Notes: a model not told the origin generated them from the sequence alone. Shown: positions 8,866 to 17,118, counted from the stretch's first letter. The stretch: DNA of 64,000 bases from DATCBF01 sp964401995 (GCA_964401995.1 CAYOAP010000001.1:62001-126000); one strand, 5' to 3'. Program-made: numbers and translations.

Positions 8866-10311
8866 TTATGCCTGGACGGGCTCGGGCTCTGCGGCCGAGG
8901 CCTCGTTGCGGCCGGGGTTCTCGACCCTGGCCCCGAGCGCCTTCGGCACCAGCAGGCCGGCGACGAAGCAGAGGACGAGGAAGCCGGTCGCCATCAGGAA
9001 GGTCTCGGTGAAGCCGGTGACTGTGGGCAGATCGCCGGACATGTTGGCGGCGATGAAGGTGGCGGAGAGCTGGCCGCCAAGGGCGCCGCCAAGCGTCCGC
9101 ATCACCGTGTTCATACCGCTGGCGACGCCGGTCTGCTCGGCCGGCACCGCCTGGACGATGAGGTTGCCGAGGGCGGCGAAGGCAAGGCCGATGCCGATGC
9201 CGAGCAGCGAGGCAGCGATCAGCAGCTCGTAGGGATGTTCGTGGGCGACCGCCAGCATCACGAAGGAGGCGGTTGCGAACAGGGTCCCGGCGAGCAGGGC
9301 CGCGCGGGAGCCGAAGCGGGCCGAGATCGCGCCGGCCTTGAGGCCGAGGATCGTCATCCCGATCGTCGCCGGCAGCAGGTAGAGCCCGGAGGCGACGACC
9401 GAGGCGCCGAAGCCGAAGCCGGTGCTCTTCGGCAGCTGGGCAAACTGAGGGAAGACGACGAAGGACGCGTAGAGGCCGGCGCCGAGCAGGAAAGCGGAGG
9501 CGTTGGTGGTCCAGACACCCCGCACCCGCATCATCGTCATGTCGATCAGCGGTTCGTCGCTGCGGGCCTCGACCCAGATCCAGGCCAGGGTGAAGGCGAC
9601 GCCGACGAGGGTGAGGCCGAGGGTCTTGGCGGAGACCCAGCCCCAGCTGGTGGTCTGGCTGATCGCCAGCAGGACCGCCGAGAGGCCGATCGTCATCAAC
9701 GCCGCCGCCAGCCAGTTGATCCGCCCGGGGGTGCGGACCGGCGATTCTGGCACCAGCCGCCAGGTTGCCACCGCGGCGAGCACGATCGCGACCAGCGGCA
9801 TCCAGAACAGGAAGTGGTAATCGAGGTGCTCGATGATCACGCCGGAGAGGACGATCCCGAGGCCGCCGCCGACGCCGAGGATTGCCGAGAGCAGCCCGAT
9901 TCCGCCCGCGACCTTCTCCTGCGGGAACTCATCGCGGACGATGCCGAAGGCGAGCGGGAAGATGCCGCCGCCTGCGCCCTGGATGAAGCGGGCGGCGATC
10001 AGCACTGGCAGCGAGCTGGAGACGGCGGCGAGCAGGGTGCCGGCGGCGAGGATCACCAGGGTCAGCAACAGCAGGCGCTCCTTGCCGTACATGTCGCCGA
10101 GGCGGCCGAGGATCGAGGTCCCGACCGAGGCGGCGAGCAGGTAGCCGGTCAGCAGCCAGGTGATCCCGGTCTCGCTTGTGCCCAGGTCGTGCTGCATCGT
10201 CGGCAGCGCCGGGACCACGGCCGAGCTCAGCATCGCGTAGGCCATACCGCCGAGCGCGAGGACGGCGAGGGTGACGTTGGGGTGGGTGCGGTCCGGGGTG
10301 GTCGAGGTCAT
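8866..10311 (-). CDS. MFS multidrug exporter, DHA2 (EmrB/QacA) type
   Basis: 481 residues, almost wholly hydrophobic with about 14 predicted transmembrane segments. The DHA2 signatures are present: LGRLGDMYGKERLLLL in loop 2-3 and GAGGGIFPLAFGIVRDEFP around segment 5. It probably exports drugs or toxic metabolites by proton antiport at the cytoplasmic membrane. It diverges from a TetR gene, and a near-perfect inverted repeat sits in the 64-bp gap. That arrangement predicts repression by that TetR and induction by the exported compound. Substrate unknown. Confidence 0.9.
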   Translation of the reverse strand: MTSTTPDRTHPNVTLAVLALGGMAYAMLSSAVVPALPTMQHDLGTSETGITWLLTGYLLAASVGTSILGRLGDMYGKERLLLLTLVILAAGTLLAAVSSSLPVLIAARFIQGAGGGIFPLAFGIVRDEFPQEKVAGGIGLLSAILGVGGGLGIVLSGVIIEHLDYHFLFWMPLVAIVLAAVATWRLVPESPVRTPGRINWLAAALMTIGLSAVLLAISQTTSWGWVSAKTLGLTLVGVAFTLAWIWVEARSDEPLIDMTMMRVRGVWTTNASAFLLGAGLYASFVVFPQFAQLPKSTGFGFGASVVASGLYLLPATIGMTILGLKAGAISARFGSRAALLAGTLFATASFVMLAVAHEHPYELLIAASLLGIGIGLAFAALGNLIVQAVPAEQTGVASGMNTVMRTLGGALGGQLSATFIAANMSGDLPTVTGFTETFLMATGFLVLCFVAGLLVPKALGARVENPGRNEASAAEPEPVQA

Positions 10312-10329
10312 CGGGGCGAGAGCGGCTGG

Positions 10330-10353
10330 TTAGCGGAATGAGCGTTCCGCTAA
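10330..10353. promoter_or_regulatory. TetR operator between divergent exporter and regulator
   Basis: Inverted repeat with arms TTAGCGGAA and TTCCGCTAA (9 bp, perfect) around the spacer TGAGCG. It lies centrally between starts 10311 (-) and 10376 (+), where a dimeric TetR would block both promoters. Confidence 0.75.
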
Positions 10354-10363
10354 GGCAAGCAAG

Positions 10364-10369
10364 TACGGT
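10364..10369 (+). promoter_or_regulatory. -10 hexamer of leaderless TetR gene at 10376
   Basis: TACGGT ends 6 nt before ATG 10376. It lies 10 bp beyond the operator, so operator occupancy should autoregulate this gene. Confidence 0.7.
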
Positions 10370-10375
10370 AGCGAA

Positions 10376-10969
10376 ATGACCACGCCGCCTTCGGCAGCCA
10401 CTGTCTGCTGGTCGGATCTCGATGCCGAAGAGAAGCGGCTGAGGCTGCTGCGCACGGCCGGAGAGGTCTTCGCCCGGGACGGCCTCGATGCGCCGATCCC
10501 CGCGATCGCCGCCGCTTCGGGCGCCGGTGTCGGCAGCATCTATCGCCAGTTCCCCTCCAAGCGCGACCTGCTGGCGGCGCTTGTGGTCGAGAAGCTCGAG
10601 GACTCCGAGCGTGGGGCCGAAGCCGCCCTGGCCGGCCCCGATGGCCCCTGGAACGAGTTGACCGCGCTGCTCTGGCGGCTGGCCGAGCGCCAGGCCGCCG
10701 ATGTCGTGCTCGGCGAGGCGATGGCGACCGTCTCCACCCACCCGGATGTCGACGCCGCCTTTACGCGGACGATGGCGGCGCTGGAGCGGCTGCTGGCAGC
10801 GGCCAGGGCCGAGGGGCGCCTGCGGCCCGACGCGACGACGCTCGATCTGCGCCTGCTCTTCGCCGCCACCCGCGCGGCCGCCCAGCTGGAGGCGGGGGCC
10901 TGGCGGCGAATGCTCGAGCTGGGCATCCGTGCCCTTGAAACCGAAGCCCCGAGGAGGCCAAGTGACTGA
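10376..10969 (+). CDS. TetR/AcrR repressor of the adjacent exporter
   Basis: 197 residues. The N-terminal TetR helix-turn-helix runs about 22-70, with FARDGLDAPIPAIAAASGAG and the recognition-helix segment GSIYRQFPSKRDLLAAL. The variable C-terminal domain would bind the inducer. Divergent orientation to the DHA2 exporter and the palindrome between them make the target clear by inference. Its stop overlaps the next gene by 8 nt (GTG 10962, TGA 10967-10969), so the flavodoxin-like gene is probably co-transcribed. Confidence 0.9.
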   Translation: MTTPPSAATVCWSDLDAEEKRLRLLRTAGEVFARDGLDAPIPAIAAASGAGVGSIYRQFPSKRDLLAALVVEKLEDSERGAEAALAGPDGPWNELTALLWRLAERQAADVVLGEAMATVSTHPDVDAAFTRTMAALERLLAAARAEGRLRPDATTLDLRLLFAATRAAAQLEAGAWRRMLELGIRALETEAPRRPSD

Positions 10970-11714
10970 GCTGACCGACAAGCAGGCCGAGCTTTGCGAG
11001 AAGAGCGAGGTCGACTACTCCGACCTCAGCGCTTTCTTCATCAACTGCACGCTGAAGCGCAGCCCGGAGGTCTCCAACACCCAGGGGCTGATGGACATCT
11101 CGATCGAGATCATGCGCCGCAACGGCGTCGCCGTCGAGTGCATCCGCGCGATCGACCACGAGATCGCCACCGGCGTCTGGCCCGACATGAGCGAACACGG
11201 CTGGGACGTGGACGAGTGGCCGGCGATCTTCGAGAAGGTGATGGCGGCTGACATCCTCGTCCTCGGGATGTCGATCTGGCTGGGGGAGAAGTCCTCGGTC
11301 GCGACCCAGATCGTCGAGCGCCTCTACGGCAACTCCCACCTGCTCAACGACGACGGCCAGTACGCCTATTACGGCCGGGTCGGCGGCTGCCTGGTGACCG
11401 GCAACGAGGACGGCGTCAAGCACTGCGCGATGAACACCCTCTACTCGCTGCAGCACCTCGGCTACACGATCCCGCCGCAGGCCGACTCGGGCTGGATCGG
11501 CGAAGCCGGCCCCGGCCCCTCCTACCTCGACGAGGGCTCAGGCGGCCCCGAGAACGACTTCACCAACCGCAACACGACCTTCGCCGCCTGGAACATGCTG
11601 CACCTGGCGCGGATCCTCAAGGACGCCGGCGGCATCCCCGCCCACGGCAACCAGCGCACCGCCTGGGACGCCGGCTGCCGCTTCGACTTTCCGAACCCCG
11701 AGCACCGCAGCTAG
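10962..11714 (+). CDS. flavodoxin-like NAD(P)H-dependent FMN reductase
   Basis: 250 residues. Start GTG 10962 is chosen because a strong Shine-Dalgarno (GAGGAGG, 10951-10957) precedes it by 4 nt and the start overlaps the TetR stop. The longer upstream open frame is only a shadow of TetR. The protein has the flavodoxin/NADPH-dependent FMN reductase fold: a phosphate-loop-like segment (NCTLKRSPEVSNTQGLMD), a central strand ILVLGMSIWLGEKSS and VTGNEDGVKHCAMN. Such enzymes reduce quinones or nitro compounds with bound FMN. Operon with TetR suggests it acts on the same toxic compound as the exporter; that is inference. Confidence 0.82.
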   Translation: MTELTDKQAELCEKSEVDYSDLSAFFINCTLKRSPEVSNTQGLMDISIEIMRRNGVAVECIRAIDHEIATGVWPDMSEHGWDVDEWPAIFEKVMAADILVLGMSIWLGEKSSVATQIVERLYGNSHLLNDDGQYAYYGRVGGCLVTGNEDGVKHCAMNTLYSLQHLGYTIPPQADSGWIGEAGPGPSYLDEGSGGPENDFTNRNTTFAAWNMLHLARILKDAGGIPAHGNQRTAWDAGCRFDFPNPEHRS

Positions 11715-11723
11715 GCGGCGCGC

Positions 11724-12227
11724 TCAGTCGCCCTCGACGTGGACCTCGCGCAGGCCGTGGGTGTCGACGTCGTAGGCGAAGCCGCGCACCCGGTCGCGAT
11801 GGAGCAGGAAGGCCGAGCGGCGGACGCGCAGGATCGACTGGCGCAGGTCTGCATCGATGTCTTTGAAGGACTCGATCGCGAAGGCGGGGGCGACGCCGGT
11901 TGCCTCCTGCAGCTCGGCCCGGAAGCCATCGTCGGTGAGCGTCTGCATGCCGCAGTCGGTGTGGTGGATCAGCATCACCTCGCGGGTGCCGAGCCGGCGC
12001 TGGGAGACAGCGAGCGAGCGGATCACGTCGTCGGTGATCACCCCGCCGGCGTTGCGCAGGACGTGGGCCTCGCCGTCCTTGAGCCCGAGCGCGGCGAAGA
12101 CGTCCAGCCGCGAGTCCATGCAGGTGACGATCGCCAGCCGGCGGCTCGGCTGGACATCGAGGTGCTGGTCGGGCAGCGAGGCGGCGAAGGCCTTGTTGTT
12201 GGCAAACAGCTCGTCGATCGTGTCCAT
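11724..12227 (-). CDS. beta-class carbonic anhydrase
   Basis: 167 residues. The three zinc ligands are visible: Cys in CMDSR (with the Asp-Arg dyad) and His and Cys in HHTDCG. The size matches the small actinobacterial beta-carbonic anhydrases. The enzyme interconverts CO2 and bicarbonate in the cytoplasm, which could feed biotin-dependent carboxylases such as the one at 4020-5573. Start ATG 12227 is preferred over the upstream in-frame ATG 12257: a TAGGCT box lies 7 nt upstream and the family N-terminus (MDTIDELFANN) begins there. Confidence 0.92.
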   Translation of the reverse strand: MDTIDELFANNKAFAASLPDQHLDVQPSRRLAIVTCMDSRLDVFAALGLKDGEAHVLRNAGGVITDDVIRSLAVSQRRLGTREVMLIHHTDCGMQTLTDDGFRAELQEATGVAPAFAIESFKDIDADLRQSILRVRRSAFLLHRDRVRGFAYDVDTHGLREVHVEGD

Positions 12228-12234
12228 ACGCGGC

Positions 12235-12240
12235 AGCCTA
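12235..12240 (-). promoter_or_regulatory. -10 hexamer overlapping upstream stop, for carbonic anhydrase
   Basis: TAGGCT on the minus strand ends 7 nt before ATG 12227. Its TAG is also the stop codon of the exonuclease gene. Confidence 0.65.
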
Positions 12241-13098
12241 TTCGGAGAATTCCTCAAGCCGATCGGCGAGGCGGTTCATGCCCCGCTCTCGTGCCGCCGT
12301 GGCGGCGGCGGTCCAGTCGGTCTCGCGGTCGGGTGGCCGTTCGACGCCGGCGTCGCGCAGGGTGGCGATGTCCTTGAAGGCGAGCAGGTCGTCGCGGCCT
12401 TCGATCAGGGCGGCGCGGAGTTTGGGGCGCTGCTCGCGGATCGCGCCGTCGAGCACCTGCTCCAGCGAGCCGTGGCGGCGCAGCAGCTCCGCCGCGGTCT
12501 TCGGGCCGACGCCCTTGGCGCCGGGGAGGCCGTCGGAGGGGTCGCCGCGCAGGGCGATGAAATCGGGGACCAGCTCGGGATCGACGCCGTAGCGGCTGCG
12601 GACCTCGTCGGGGTCGACCTCTTCCGCGCCTTTGCCGCCGGTGCGCACATAGAGCACGGTCACCCGCTCGCCGGCGCACTGGTACATGTCGCGGTCGCCG
12701 GTCAGCAGCAGCGCCCGCCCGCCCGCTTTGGCCTCGATATGGGCGTAGCTGCCGAGCAGGTCGTCGGCCTCGAGCGAGTCGCTGGCGGCGACGGTCCAGC
12801 CGAAGGCCTCGAAGAAGTCGCGGCAGGCGGCGAACTGCGGGGCGAGCTCGTCGGGCACCGGCTCGCGGACCGCATGGTAGGCGGGGTAGAGCTCGGTCCG
12901 GTAGCTGGCGGCGTCGGGGCCGAAGCAGAGGACGATCGCGCGCGGCTCGTGGATCTCGACCTCGCGCAAGATCAGGTTGGCGGTCCCCAGCAGGGCGTTG
13001 ATCGGCCTGCCGTCGCTGCCCTTGATCGTGCGCGGCAGCGCGAAGAAGGAGCGATAGAGCATCGACGGCGCATCGACTGCGAGCAGCGGGGGCGACAT
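12238..13098 (-). CDS. stand-alone 5'-3' exonuclease (Pol I N-terminal/FEN family)
   Basis: 286 residues. It matches the PIN-like plus H3TH exonuclease domain of DNA polymerase I: LLAVDAPSMLYRSFFALP at the N-terminus, the acidic metal-binding segment SLEADDLLGS and LLTGDRDMYQ, and the helix-hairpin-helix LRGDPSDGLPGAKGVGPKTA. No polymerase domain follows. Such free-standing FEN-like enzymes remove RNA primers or flaps during replication and repair. ATG 13098 has a TATTGT box 6 nt upstream. It diverges from the secreted-protein gene at 13157. Confidence 0.92.
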   Translation of the reverse strand: MSPPLLAVDAPSMLYRSFFALPRTIKGSDGRPINALLGTANLILREVEIHEPRAIVLCFGPDAASYRTELYPAYHAVREPVPDELAPQFAACRDFFEAFGWTVAASDSLEADDLLGSYAHIEAKAGGRALLLTGDRDMYQCAGERVTVLYVRTGGKGAEEVDPDEVRSRYGVDPELVPDFIALRGDPSDGLPGAKGVGPKTAAELLRRHGSLEQVLDGAIREQRPKLRAALIEGRDDLLAFKDIATLRDAGVERPPDRETDWTAAATAARERGMNRLADRLEEFSE

Positions 13099-13104
13099 AC
13101 CTTC

Positions 13105-13110
13105 ACAATA
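13105..13110 (-). promoter_or_regulatory. -10 hexamer of leaderless exonuclease gene
   Basis: TATTGT (minus strand) ends 6 nt before ATG 13098. Confidence 0.65.
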
Positions 13111-13156
13111 TGTCGAGATCGATCGGGCGAGGGACGCCCGGGAGGAGGAGACCGAG

Positions 13157-13921
13157 GTGCGGAGGATCGCTGCGCGAGCAACGCTGTTGGCTGGGCTGGC
13201 CCTTGCCCTGGCTGCCGGCTGCGCCTATGGGGCCTATGTCTTCGCCGACGGCATCCTGGTCAAGGCGGAAGGGACGTTCACGCCCAGCGTCCTGCCCCTC
13301 CACGCCTACAAGCCGATCACGCTTCAGGGCCACATCAACATCTCGATCCCCAGCCATGGGGTTCCCCCGGCGGTGGCCTCGTTCAACGTCGACTTCGGCC
13401 ATGACGGCCGCCTGCAGACCCAGGGGCTGCCCGTCTGCCAGCCGGAAAAGCTTGCTGACACGACACCCGGGCAGGCGCGCAAGATCTGCAAAAACGCGAT
13501 CGTCGCAACCGGCAACGTCGAGGCCCTGATCCACCAGCCCGGGGAACCGCAGGTGCCGGTCAGGGCGCCGCTGACTGCTTTCAACGGCCCGCCGGAAGGC
13601 GGCAATCCGACCGTCGTCTTCCACTCCTACAACTGGTTCCCCAAATCGGAAACCTACGTCGTCACCGCGCCGATCGTGAGGTCGAAGGGCAGGCGCCTGG
13701 CCTTCCACATCGACGCCGAAGTGCCACCGATCGCCGAAGGCTACGGCTCAATCACCCATGTCGACCTCAAGGTCGGCAAGACCTACAGATACAAGGGCAG
13801 GGAACTCAGCTACACCTCGGCCCACTGCCCCGACGGCGTCCTCGAAGCCCACGGCCGGATCACCTTCGTCACCGGGACCGTGATCGCCGGGAGCCTCTAC
13901 CGGCCCTGCAGCGCCGAATAG
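13157..13921 (+). CDS. secreted protein of unknown function
   Basis: 254 residues. A basic start (MRRIAAR) and a hydrophobic stretch to about residue 28 ending in an Ala-Gly-Cys segment indicate a signal peptide. The mature part is beta-rich with four conserved-looking Cys. I do not recognise a Pfam family, though similar proteins with a short N-terminal helix and an all-beta body are common in this lineage. The GTG 13157 start has a very strong Shine-Dalgarno (GGAGGAGGAG at 13141-13150), unlike the leaderless genes around it. It stands alone between divergent and convergent neighbours. Confidence 0.65.
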   Translation: MRRIAARATLLAGLALALAAGCAYGAYVFADGILVKAEGTFTPSVLPLHAYKPITLQGHINISIPSHGVPPAVASFNVDFGHDGRLQTQGLPVCQPEKLADTTPGQARKICKNAIVATGNVEALIHQPGEPQVPVRAPLTAFNGPPEGGNPTVVFHSYNWFPKSETYVVTAPIVRSKGRRLAFHIDAEVPPIAEGYGSITHVDLKVGKTYRYKGRELSYTSAHCPDGVLEAHGRITFVTGTVIAGSLYRPCSAE

Positions 13922-13947
13922 ATCTCTGATGGCTTGAGGGCCGTTTC

Positions 13948-14610
13948 CTAGGAATCGATCAGTTCAAACTCTCGCGGCGCCGATGCCGTCGTCTCCCCGA
14001 TGTAGGGCAGCATCCCGAAATCGACGAGCTCCGGCAGCAGCGGCCAGAGATCGTCCGCGACCTTGCCTTCCCGCAGTTGCGAGCACATCACGGTCTCGAT
14101 AGCGCCTACTATTAGGGTGCCTGTCAACGGGGAGGATGAGTGGCGAGGATCAACCTCGCGGCGCATGCTGTCAAGGCCGCGCGCGAGACGCTCAACCATA
14201 GATTTGCGCTTGCTCAGAGCGGGCCCACCGACGACGTGGACCTCGATGAACAGTGCCCGCGCGACCGCCGGCTGTTCCGTCACCAGGTCGAACAGCCTGG
14301 CCAGGGCGGCGTGAAGTCGGGAGCGCCGGTCTGGCTCTGCGCCGAGGGCAGCGGCCAGGACCAGCGCGAAGGTGTACTCGATGCCAGCCTCGTAGGCGGC
14401 GAGGAAGCACTCCTCCTTGCCGTGGAAGCAGCGCTCGAACTCGTCGTGCTCCATTCCGCTGCGCTCGATCACGTCCTGCACCGAGGCATTGGCGTAGCCG
14501 AGCTCGCCGGCTGCGGTGAGCATTGCCTGGTAGAAGCCCCAGCGGCGAGCGCTCTGTATTCCGGCATCAGGCCCGATCCGTACCGACCGCAGAGTGGAGC
14601 GCTCGTGCAT
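13948..14610 (-). CDS. TetR/AcrR-family regulator
   Basis: 220 residues. The TetR HTH spans about 27-75 (MLTAAGELGYANASVQDVIE, FERCFHGKEECFLAAYEAG). The turn is divergent (SGMEHDEFERCF instead of the usual VSRxTFYxxF), so DNA contacts may differ. The C-terminal domain has the ALFIEVHVVGGPALSKRKSM segment shared, loosely, with the three TetR genes that follow on the other strand. It diverges from the next TetR (14699) across an 88-bp A+T-rich gap holding repeated TGGGAAC half-sites. Confidence 0.82.
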   Translation of the reverse strand: MHERSTLRSVRIGPDAGIQSARRWGFYQAMLTAAGELGYANASVQDVIERSGMEHDEFERCFHGKEECFLAAYEAGIEYTFALVLAAALGAEPDRRSRLHAALARLFDLVTEQPAVARALFIEVHVVGGPALSKRKSMVERLARGLDSMRREVDPRHSSSPLTGTLIVGAIETVMCSQLREGKVADDLWPLLPELVDFGMLPYIGETTASAPREFELIDS

Positions 14611-14614
14611 CTAG

Positions 14615-14641
14615 TGGGAACAATACATTATTTCTGGGAAC
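14615..14641. promoter_or_regulatory. TGGGAAC direct repeat between divergent TetR genes
   Basis: TGGGAAC occurs at 14615-14621 and 14635-14641, 20 bp apart (two helical turns). It flanks a minus-strand TATTGT (14620-14625) that could serve the gene at 14610. A third GGAAC lies at 14663. Likely regulator binding sites; which TetR binds is unknown. Confidence 0.45.
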
Positions 14642-14686
14642 GCACTTCTTTTCTTTCTTTTAGGAACTGCTCTCAACTGGCCGCGC

Positions 14687-14692
14687 TATCCT
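14687..14692 (+). promoter_or_regulatory. -10 hexamer of leaderless TetR gene at 14699
   Basis: TATCCT ends 6 nt before ATG 14699. Confidence 0.65.
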
Positions 14693-14698
14693 CGGCTG

Positions 14699-15370
14699 AT
14701 GCGAGCTTTGCCTGGACAGGCCTCGCGGGCTTCAGGCGCGATTCCGCTCACGCGCGACACCGTCGCGGCCGATCAGCGGCAGCGCATCCTCCGTGCCGCC
14801 ACGGAGCTGTTCGCCAAGCGCGGCTACCACGGCGCCACGGTGGCGCTGATCATCAAACGGGCGCGAGTCGGCTACGCGACCTTCTACAAGAACTTCGACG
14901 ACAAAGAGGGCTGCTTTCTAGCTCTCCTCGACGGCGCCGCCGGCCGGGCGGAAAAGCGGATGTGGGAAGCGGCCGAGGCCGAGGAGGCCTGGCCGGAGGC
15001 GGTTGCCGCCGCCGTGCGCACCCTTTTCGAACTGATCGTCGCCGAGCCCGTGTTGGCCCGGGTCTGCCTGGTCGAGTCACTAACGGCGGGGCCGAAGGCG
15101 GTGGCCCGCTACGAGGCAGCGCTGCGCAGCGCGGTGCCGATGCTCGTGCCCGGCCGCCAGCTCAAACCCCGCAAGGCCGAGCTTCCGGCCACCTTGGAGG
15201 ACACGCTCGCCGGCGGCGTTCTCTGGATCGCTTATCAGCGCCTGATCGTCGGCGAGGCCGACCGTCTCCCACAGCTCCTGCCCGAGGCGCTCGAGTTCGT
15301 CCTCAGCCCTTACATGGGGGAGGAAGAGGCGGTGCGGACAGTGCAGGGCCTGGTCGCTCAGCCCGCCTAG
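14699..15370 (+). CDS. TetR/AcrR-family regulator
   Basis: 223 residues. The canonical TetR HTH lies at about 22-68 (RILRAATELFAKRGYHGATV, YATFYKNFDDKEGCFLALLD). The ligand-binding half contains CLVESLTAGPKAVARYEAAL and a C-terminal QLLPEALEFVLSPYMG segment. Both recur with variation in the TetR genes at 16046, 62235 and 62885, indicating local duplication. It leads a run of three same-strand TetR genes. No enzyme or transporter lies in the run, so targets are elsewhere or the genes regulate each other. Confidence 0.88.
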   Translation: MRALPGQASRASGAIPLTRDTVAADQRQRILRAATELFAKRGYHGATVALIIKRARVGYATFYKNFDDKEGCFLALLDGAAGRAEKRMWEAAEAEEAWPEAVAAAVRTLFELIVAEPVLARVCLVESLTAGPKAVARYEAALRSAVPMLVPGRQLKPRKAELPATLEDTLAGGVLWIAYQRLIVGEADRLPQLLPEALEFVLSPYMGEEEAVRTVQGLVAQPA

Positions 15371-15389
15371 CTGCTCCTGCCCCCAGCGG

Positions 15390-16046
15390 ATGCCGGGGTC
15401 CCGGATGACGATCGAGAGGCTGATGGCCGGACAAGGAGGGTCCGAGCGCGCCCACATCGCCGGCGCCGCCTACGAAGTCATCGTCGATATCCACCTCTCG
15501 GAGACGACGGTTGAGGCGATTGCCGATCGCGCCGGCGTGGACCGGGCCACCTTCCACCGGCACTTCAAGGACGTCGAAGATGCCTACTGCGAGGTTCTGG
15601 CGGCGGTCCGCGACGAATTCCTCGAGGCCATCGTTGGCGCCTTCGAGTCTGAAGAAGGTTGGCGCAACCAGATCCGGGCCGCTGCCTACGCGATGCTGCG
15701 CTTCCTGCGAGAAGACGAAGAGCGGGCTCGCTTCACCTTCGTCGAGGTCCTCTCGGCGGGCACCCGCGCGCAGGTGCTCCGTGACCAGGCGATGGAGAAG
15801 CTCTTCGATCTGATCGACCTGGGGCGCAACGAGCTCGACGACCCCGACTCGATCTCGCGGGCGACGGCGGAAGGGGTGGGGGGGTCGATCTACAACCAGC
15901 TTCATATGGGCATCGAGACCGGCAGGCTCGATCTCGCCGAGCCGTTTGTCCCGCAGCTCATGTACTCGGTCGTCCTGCCCTACGTCGGCTCGGACGAGGC
16001 GTTGAAGGAGCTGGAGATACCGCCGCCTGGAAAGGTGGGCGAGTGA
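15390..16046 (+). CDS. TetR/AcrR-family regulator
   Basis: 218 residues from ATG 15390. ATG 15405 and 15423 are also in frame and could be the start, since no clear Shine-Dalgarno or -10 decides it. The HTH is VDRATFHRHFKDVEDAYCEV in the second half of the DNA-binding domain. The C-terminal half contains FVEVLSAGTRAQVLRDQAM. It follows the previous TetR by 19 nt and overlaps the next one by 1-4 nt (TGA 16044-16046), so the three form an operon. Confidence 0.85.
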   Translation: MPGSRMTIERLMAGQGGSERAHIAGAAYEVIVDIHLSETTVEAIADRAGVDRATFHRHFKDVEDAYCEVLAAVRDEFLEAIVGAFESEEGWRNQIRAAAYAMLRFLREDEERARFTFVEVLSAGTRAQVLRDQAMEKLFDLIDLGRNELDDPDSISRATAEGVGGSIYNQLHMGIETGRLDLAEPFVPQLMYSVVLPYVGSDEALKELEIPPPGKVGE

Positions 16047-16735
16047 TGCCCACGCCGGAGGAGCAGGATAGGGAGGCCGATGCTGCGGCTGAGCTCGGGC
16101 CGCTGCCCGCGGGCCGGCACGGCCTGACCCGTGAGCAGGTTGTTCACAGCCAGCGCGAGCGGCTGGTCGCCGGGCTCGCCCACGCGGTCGCCGAGCGGGG
16201 CTACAACGAGACGACGATCGCCGACATCACCAAGGCCGCTTCGGTCTCACGGCGTGTCTTCTACGAGAACTTCGCCAGCAAGGAGGAGTGCTTTCTCGCC
16301 GCCTTCGCGATCATCGTCGAGCACCTCAAAGTGTTGATGCAGGAGGCGGCTGCGCCTTGCGGCGAGTGGCCCGACCAGGTGGTCGCCGAGCTGCGGGCGG
16401 CGCTGCGCTTCTTTGCCTCCGAGCCGGAGCTTGCCCAGCTCGGCCTGGTCGATTCCCTGGCCGCGGGGCCGGTCGTCGCCGAGCGTTTTCGCGCCACGCT
16501 GCTCAGCTTCGCGCCGCTGCTGGCGCCGGGCAGGGCGCTGCGGGCCAGCGACCGCCCGCTGCCAGGCTCGCGCGAGGAGTCCCTGCTTGGCGGCCTGGCT
16601 TCGCTGATGACCCGGTCGATCGCCACCGGCAAGGCCGAGCAGCTTGAGGAGCTCCTTCCCGACTTGGTCGAATTCGTCCTCACGCCCTATCTCGGGCCCG
16701 AGCAGGCCCAGCGCTTCGCCCGCGAGGCCGCCTGA
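16046..16735 (+). CDS. TetR/AcrR-family regulator with GRHGL arm
   Basis: 229 residues. Start ATG 16046 overlaps the upstream TGA; GTG 16043 is an alternative. The N-terminal arm PAGRHGLTREQVVHSQRERL precedes the HTH (ETTIADITKAASVSRRVFYE). This arm is shared with the gene at 62235 and, more loosely, that at 63635, marking a paralogous subfamily. The C-terminal domain has GLVDSLAAGPVVAERFRATL and ends with EFVLTPYLGPEQA. It is the last gene of the TetR operon. Confidence 0.88.
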   Translation: MPTPEEQDREADAAAELGPLPAGRHGLTREQVVHSQRERLVAGLAHAVAERGYNETTIADITKAASVSRRVFYENFASKEECFLAAFAIIVEHLKVLMQEAAAPCGEWPDQVVAELRAALRFFASEPELAQLGLVDSLAAGPVVAERFRATLLSFAPLLAPGRALRASDRPLPGSREESLLGGLASLMTRSIATGKAEQLEELLPDLVEFVLTPYLGPEQAQRFAREAA

Positions 16736-16776
16736 CGTCGAACGTCACAGGCGGCGCGGCAGTAGAAATCTCTCAA

Positions 16777-16782
16777 TACTCT
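16777..16782 (+). promoter_or_regulatory. -10 hexamer of leaderless gene at 16790
   Basis: TACTCT ends 7 nt before GTG 16790 and supports that start. Confidence 0.55.
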
Positions 16783-16789
16783 TCACTCT

Positions 16790-17116
16790 GTGGAGCATTG
16801 GAGGAGAGCGCCGCTTTCCCTGCGGTCCTATGTCGCGCTCAACGTCACTGCGAGTCTCGTGCTCGCCGTCCTGCGGTTTCCGGTCGGACTGATCGGAGTG
16901 TCGATCGCGCTGCTCTTCGCTTACATCCTGCTGAGGCAGAGCCGGATCGCCTGGTTCCTGGCCATCGCCTCACAGGTCATTGCCGCTCCCACCTACATCA
17001 CCGGCCACTACCCGTGGATCTACTTCGTCTGGATCGGAGTGGACCTGATCCTCCTCCTGGCCCCGGAGACGCGACGGTTCTTCTCACGGGAATCGGCCGA
17101 AGCAACCGCCGGCTAG
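16790..17116 (+). CDS. small three-helix membrane protein of unknown function
   Basis: 108 residues. Three hydrophobic segments are predicted at about 12-45 (long, possibly two helices), 52-66 and 75-95, followed by a basic-acidic tail. No family is recognised. GTG 16790 is supported by the TACTCT box. The gene stands apart from the TetR operon (55-nt gap) and ends 2 nt before a strong terminator hairpin shared with the convergent glyoxalase-fold gene. Codon use is like its neighbours, so it looks real. Confidence 0.65.
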   Translation: MEHWRRAPLSLRSYVALNVTASLVLAVLRFPVGLIGVSIALLFAYILLRQSRIAWFLAIASQVIAAPTYITGHYPWIYFVWIGVDLILLLAPETRRFFSRESAEATAG

Positions 17117-17118
17117 TA

